Assembly (NCBI RefSeq): GCF_013177675.1
Contig: NZ_CP042652.1
Location: forward strand, 2,728,001 to 2,792,000
Reading direction: 5' to 3'
Source: Arcobacter acticola
GTDB lineage: Bacteria > Campylobacterota > Campylobacteria > Campylobacterales > Arcobacteraceae
DNA length: 64,000 nucleotides
Position 1 is the first letter of the stretch, and each line of letters opens with the position of its first letter. Below are positions 62,800 through 64,000 of this stretch, piece after piece. The position numbers and the translations under genes were made by a program. The notes beneath the pieces were generated by a model that searched no databases, was not told the origin of the DNA, and saw nothing but the letters and a program-made list of their open reading frames with translations.

Positions 62800-64000
62800 T
62801 TACACATTTTTACTAAGAGCAATTAAAATATTAGCTCCATTTTCTTGTTCTACAGCTTTTATATTTCCATCCATTTTATCTTCAATTATTAACTTCACCA
62901 TATAAAGTCCAAAGCCATCACCATTTATTTTATCTGTAAAAAAAGGCTCAAATATTTTTTCTAAATTTTCTTTTTTTATTCCTGTTCCATTGTCTTTTAT
63001 ACTTATATGAATATGGTCATTCTCATAAAATGTATCTATAGTGATTTTCCCTTGAAAATACTCTTCTTCTCTTTTTTTCAAAATACTATCTCGTGCATTA
63101 TTTATAATACTCAAAATTGCTTGTTTAAATTCATTTGGATATCCACTTATTATATATTTTTTATTTTCTTGAAAATTCACTTCAACATCAATATAGTTAT
63201 ATTTAATATTATGCTCTATAATTCTTAGTAACTCTTCAATAGCTTCTCTTATTTCAAAATCACTTTTAGACATAGATGGTTTTATAAAAGATCTAAAGTC
63301 ATCAATTGTTTTTGTCATATACTGAACTTGTGTCATTATTTCATCTACAAACTCTTTACTATCTTCTTTTGATAACTCTTTTTTATTTCGTTTATAAAGT
63401 AACTCTTGAGCAATTGTAGAAATCTCAATTAGTGGCGTTTTCCATTGGTGGGCGATTGATGTCATTATTTCACCAATTTCTGATAGTTTTGATCTTTGAA
63501 TAATAAACTGCTCATCTTTTTTTCTTTGATTTTGTAGTTTTTTAATATCTGTCATATCATTTATTATAGTTACTATTCCTGCTTCTTGATTCTTTTTATT
63601 AAAATATTTTTTTCTTCTAATCAATACTTCCATAGAAATATTTTTAAAAGTTAATGTTGTTTCTAATTCATTTATAAAGGCATCACTATCTTTCATTTGA
63701 TTACATAAAGAAGGAAGAATTTCTTCTATTTCTCTACCTATAATTTCTTCTTTTTTCATATCTAGAAGTAAACATAAAGCTTCATTACATCCTAAAAATA
63801 TACCATCATTTGATTTCCAATATATAATACTTTTAATATTATTAAGTAAAACATTATCAAGTTTATTTTGTTCTACTAGTTTTATTTCTAGATTTATTCT
63901 TTTTGTTATATTTACAATCAATCCAATTATTAATAAAAATAATAATGGTAATAAAATAAAGGTGCCATCAATAAATTGTCTATTTTTCTCAAAGAAATTT
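62800..64000 (-). CDS. PAS-containing sensor histidine kinase, partial (N-terminus outside window)
   Basis: The frame is open to the window edge. Visible parts are the end of a periplasmic loop (NFFEKNRQFIDG), a TM helix ending near 63930, a PAS domain (IIYWKSNDGIFLGCNEALC, LDMKKEEIIGREIEEILP) and the transmitter with SIAHQWKTPLIEIS, NINNARDSI-like N-box, DNGTGIK and DGFGLYMVK. The K-T in HQWKTPL departs from the HQWRQPL of its paralogues here. A TTG at 63919-63921 could start a soluble form, but the TM helix before it argues for the longer protein. Confidence 0.88.
   Translation of the reverse strand, partial: NFFEKNRQFIDGTFILLPLLFLLIIGLIVNITKRINLEIKLVEQNKLDNVLLNNIKSIIYWKSNDGIFLGCNEALCLLLDMKKEEIIGREIEEILPSLCNQMKDSDAFINELETTLTFKNISMEVLIRRKKYFNKKNQEAGIVTIINDMTDIKKLQNQRKKDEQFIIQRSKLSEIGEIMTSIAHQWKTPLIEISTIAQELLYKRNKKELSKEDSKEFVDEIMTQVQYMTKTIDDFRSFIKPSMSKSDFEIREAIEELLRIIEHNIKYNYIDVEVNFQENKKYIISGYPNEFKQAILSIINNARDSILKKREEEYFQGKITIDTFYENDHIHISIKDNGTGIKKENLEKIFEPFFTDKINGDGFGLYMVKLIIEDKMDGNIKAVEQENGANILIALSKNV

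Noticed and set aside
1-64000. CRISPR arrays
   Set aside because: No series of short regularly spaced direct repeats and no cas genes were found.

Overview
The window is AT-rich chromosomal DNA from a member of the Campylobacterota, almost certainly an Arcobacter-type organism (Arcobacteraceae). Pointers are a channel whose voltage-sensor arginines and selectivity-filter glutamate fall at the same residue numbers as in NavAb of Arcobacter butzleri, an htrA/response-regulator/kinase operon of the Campylobacter CprRS type, many sensor kinases with the H-box HQWRQPL, and the general gene content.

Layout. 1-6810: housekeeping genes (end of a secreted protein gene, purQ-purS-purC, ctpA, a yfgM-bamB-like pair, truD-dksA). 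7020-11622: an uncharacterised four-gene ABC transporter operon, a TerC/DUF475 membrane protein and a small acidic lipoprotein. 11792-16127: two tandem Cache-domain sensor kinases. 16440-20968: peroxiredoxin and thioredoxin, then a MASE1-GGDEF diguanylate cyclase. An IS1634-type element sits here between two identical 372-bp direct repeats. 21064-24196: a solute-binding-domain sensor kinase whose signal peptide is split by an IS5-type element with TTAA target duplications. 24299-29900: an LRR protein kinase, another sensor kinase, a DUF1566 lipoprotein, a NavAb-type sodium channel, and two paralogous small-RNA candidates that share promoter, fold and terminator. 30042-33802: mostly small membrane, thiol and heme-related genes. 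34312-36632: DUF5677 and PLD-family genes, each followed by a stem-loop. 36952-41391: tRNA-Ser(GGA), a small integrative element (integrase, AlpA-like regulator, rolling-circle-like initiator and short genes), then tRNA-Cys, tRNA-Ser(UGA) and tRNA-Leu(UAA). 41586-46732: ilvD and the htrA-RR-HK operon. 46753-62046: cobalamin nucleotide-loop genes (cbiB, cobQ, cobC, cobS, cobU, cobT), interrupted between cobQ and cobC by about 5 kb of ATPases, toxin-antitoxin genes and decayed defence-like genes. 62116-64000: an OmpR-type regulator and a sensor kinase that runs off the window.

The most notable inference concerns a promoter architecture, TTAACTA-TTGATT-N6-YAGTTWA followed by exactly 11 nt and a -10 hexamer. 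It occurs three times: before htrA and before each of the two small-RNA genes. The simplest reading is that one regulator, possibly the response regulator encoded just after htrA, activates envelope protease and two paralogous sRNAs that carry an anti-Shine-Dalgarno segment. Other points are two genes whose best start codon is AUU, a second, divergent allele of the cobQ 5' end next to an inserted ATPase gene, and several one-base homopolymer frameshifts in the accessory block.
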